Both the position numbers and the translations under genes were made by a program. A model generated the notes under the pieces. That model saw only the letters and a program-made list of their open reading frames with translations, had not been told where the DNA came from and searched no databases. Of a stretch of DNA of 64,000 nt, positions 63,645 to 64,000 are shown in pieces. The stretch comes from Saprospiraceae bacterium (GTDB lineage: Bacteria > Bacteroidota > Bacteroidia > Chitinophagales > Saprospiraceae): assembly GCA_016715405.1 (NCBI GenBank), contig JADKAE010000002.1:62001-126000 (forward strand). The letters run 5' to 3'. Numbering within the stretch: position 1 is the first letter of the stretch; every line of letters starts with the position of its first letter.

Positions 63645-64000
63645 TCAAAAACTCTCCCTTTTTCGCAAAAATACCCACTCCACTACCCAAGGCGCTATTT
63701 TTGACAATACCCAGTTCAATTTTCCGATAGGAGAATGCACGACTTTAAATTTTCGACTTGCAATTTGTCTGAGTATTAGATCAGCCGTTTGTGATGCCGG
63801 CGTTAGCCTCACCCCGGCACGCCTGGGCAATCGCTCCAACTGCCCCGCCGCATTGATGATGTTTTTTTCGGGGTCGTTTTCTGTAAAACCCACATAAGCT
63901 ATGCCCACATGCACCCCCTGGCCGTGCAACTCCACTTTCAGTGATTCGGCGAAGGCCGTGAGCCCCATCTTGGAAGCCGAATACCCCGAATGGAAAGGCA
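63645..64000 (-). CDS. Short-chain dehydrogenase/reductase, C-terminal part (5' end off window)
   Basis: 118 residues to the window edge. The visible catalytic segment is FHSGYSASKMGLTAFAESLK with the Tyr-x3-Lys pair of SDR enzymes, followed by VELHGQGVHVGIAYVGFTEN and a C-terminal helix-rich stretch (SPIGKLNWVLSKIAPWVVEW). The Rossmann N-terminus and serine are outside the window. It is probably NAD(P)-dependent; the substrate is not determinable. Confidence 0.8.
   Translation of the reverse strand, partial: PFHSGYSASKMGLTAFAESLKVELHGQGVHVGIAYVGFTENDPEKNIINAAGQLERLPRRAGVRLTPASQTADLILRQIASRKFKVVHSPIGKLNWVLSKIAPWVVEWVFLRKRESF

Overview
The window looks like chromosome of a Bacteroidota bacterium, most likely a Saprospiria-type (Lewinella/Haliscomenobacter-like) organism. 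The taxonomic clues are a type IX secretion (T9SS) sorting tail, a DUF5916/CBM9-like outer-membrane protein, a Bacteroidetes-style ECF sigma factor, TAnnTTTG-type -7 promoter elements, and a large set of secreted caspase-, CHASE2- and TPR-type proteins. No rRNA, tRNA or CRISPR array was seen. The assignment is inferred from gene content only.

Layout. (1) 0-19.9 kb, accessory metabolism and stress: a partial haem/copper monooxygenase with a T9SS tail, a small beta-barrel protein, DoxX, an FAD dehydrogenase, an arsM/arsR pair with matching operators, DUF5916, Ppx/GppA, glutathione peroxidase, a membrane-anchored winged-helix regulator, an ECF sigma factor, dicarboxylate transporters, a vanadium-haloperoxidase-like lipoprotein, Sua5 and an MFS pump. 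(2) 19.9-29.5 kb, a [NiFe] hydrogenase island. The structural operon (small subunit, large subunit, cytochrome b, maturation protease) is on the minus strand. It is divergent from a small His-rich membrane protein followed by hypA-hypB-hypF-hypC-hypE. The small subunit carries the six-cysteine proximal-cluster signature of O2-tolerant group 1d enzymes. hypD is not in the window. (3) 29.7-41 kb: a STAND-type ATPase, an amino-acid permease, an M20 amidohydrolase, a sigma-54 response regulator, a large secreted protein, a CMD/AhpD-like protein and a UvrD/PcrA helicase. (4) 41-60 kb, a signalling/protease neighbourhood: an EAD-like membrane protein, a secreted caspase-FGE fusion, a caspase-TPR protein, a truncated caspase-TPR protein, an M48-like metalloprotease with TPRs, a CHASE2 sensor, a pentapeptide-type lipoprotein and a C1 papain-like lipoprotein. 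It is interrupted by an IS110 and an IS4-family element. (5) 60-64 kb: NAD synthetase, a dihaem cytochrome c, a cupin and the end of an SDR.

Three things stand out. First, the IS110 element contains a readable bridge RNA. Two loops can be folded by eye, and their guide strands match the flanks and the ends of this same insertion, which fixes the element boundaries. Second, almost every intergenic gap holds an inverted array of short tandem units from a handful of families. Several genes take their stop codon and last residues from these arrays. Third, about half of the genes are broken by single-base indels, usually in homopolymers, including genes expected to be intact. This most likely reflects uncorrected long-read errors, so broken genes are reported as one CDS with the break noted.
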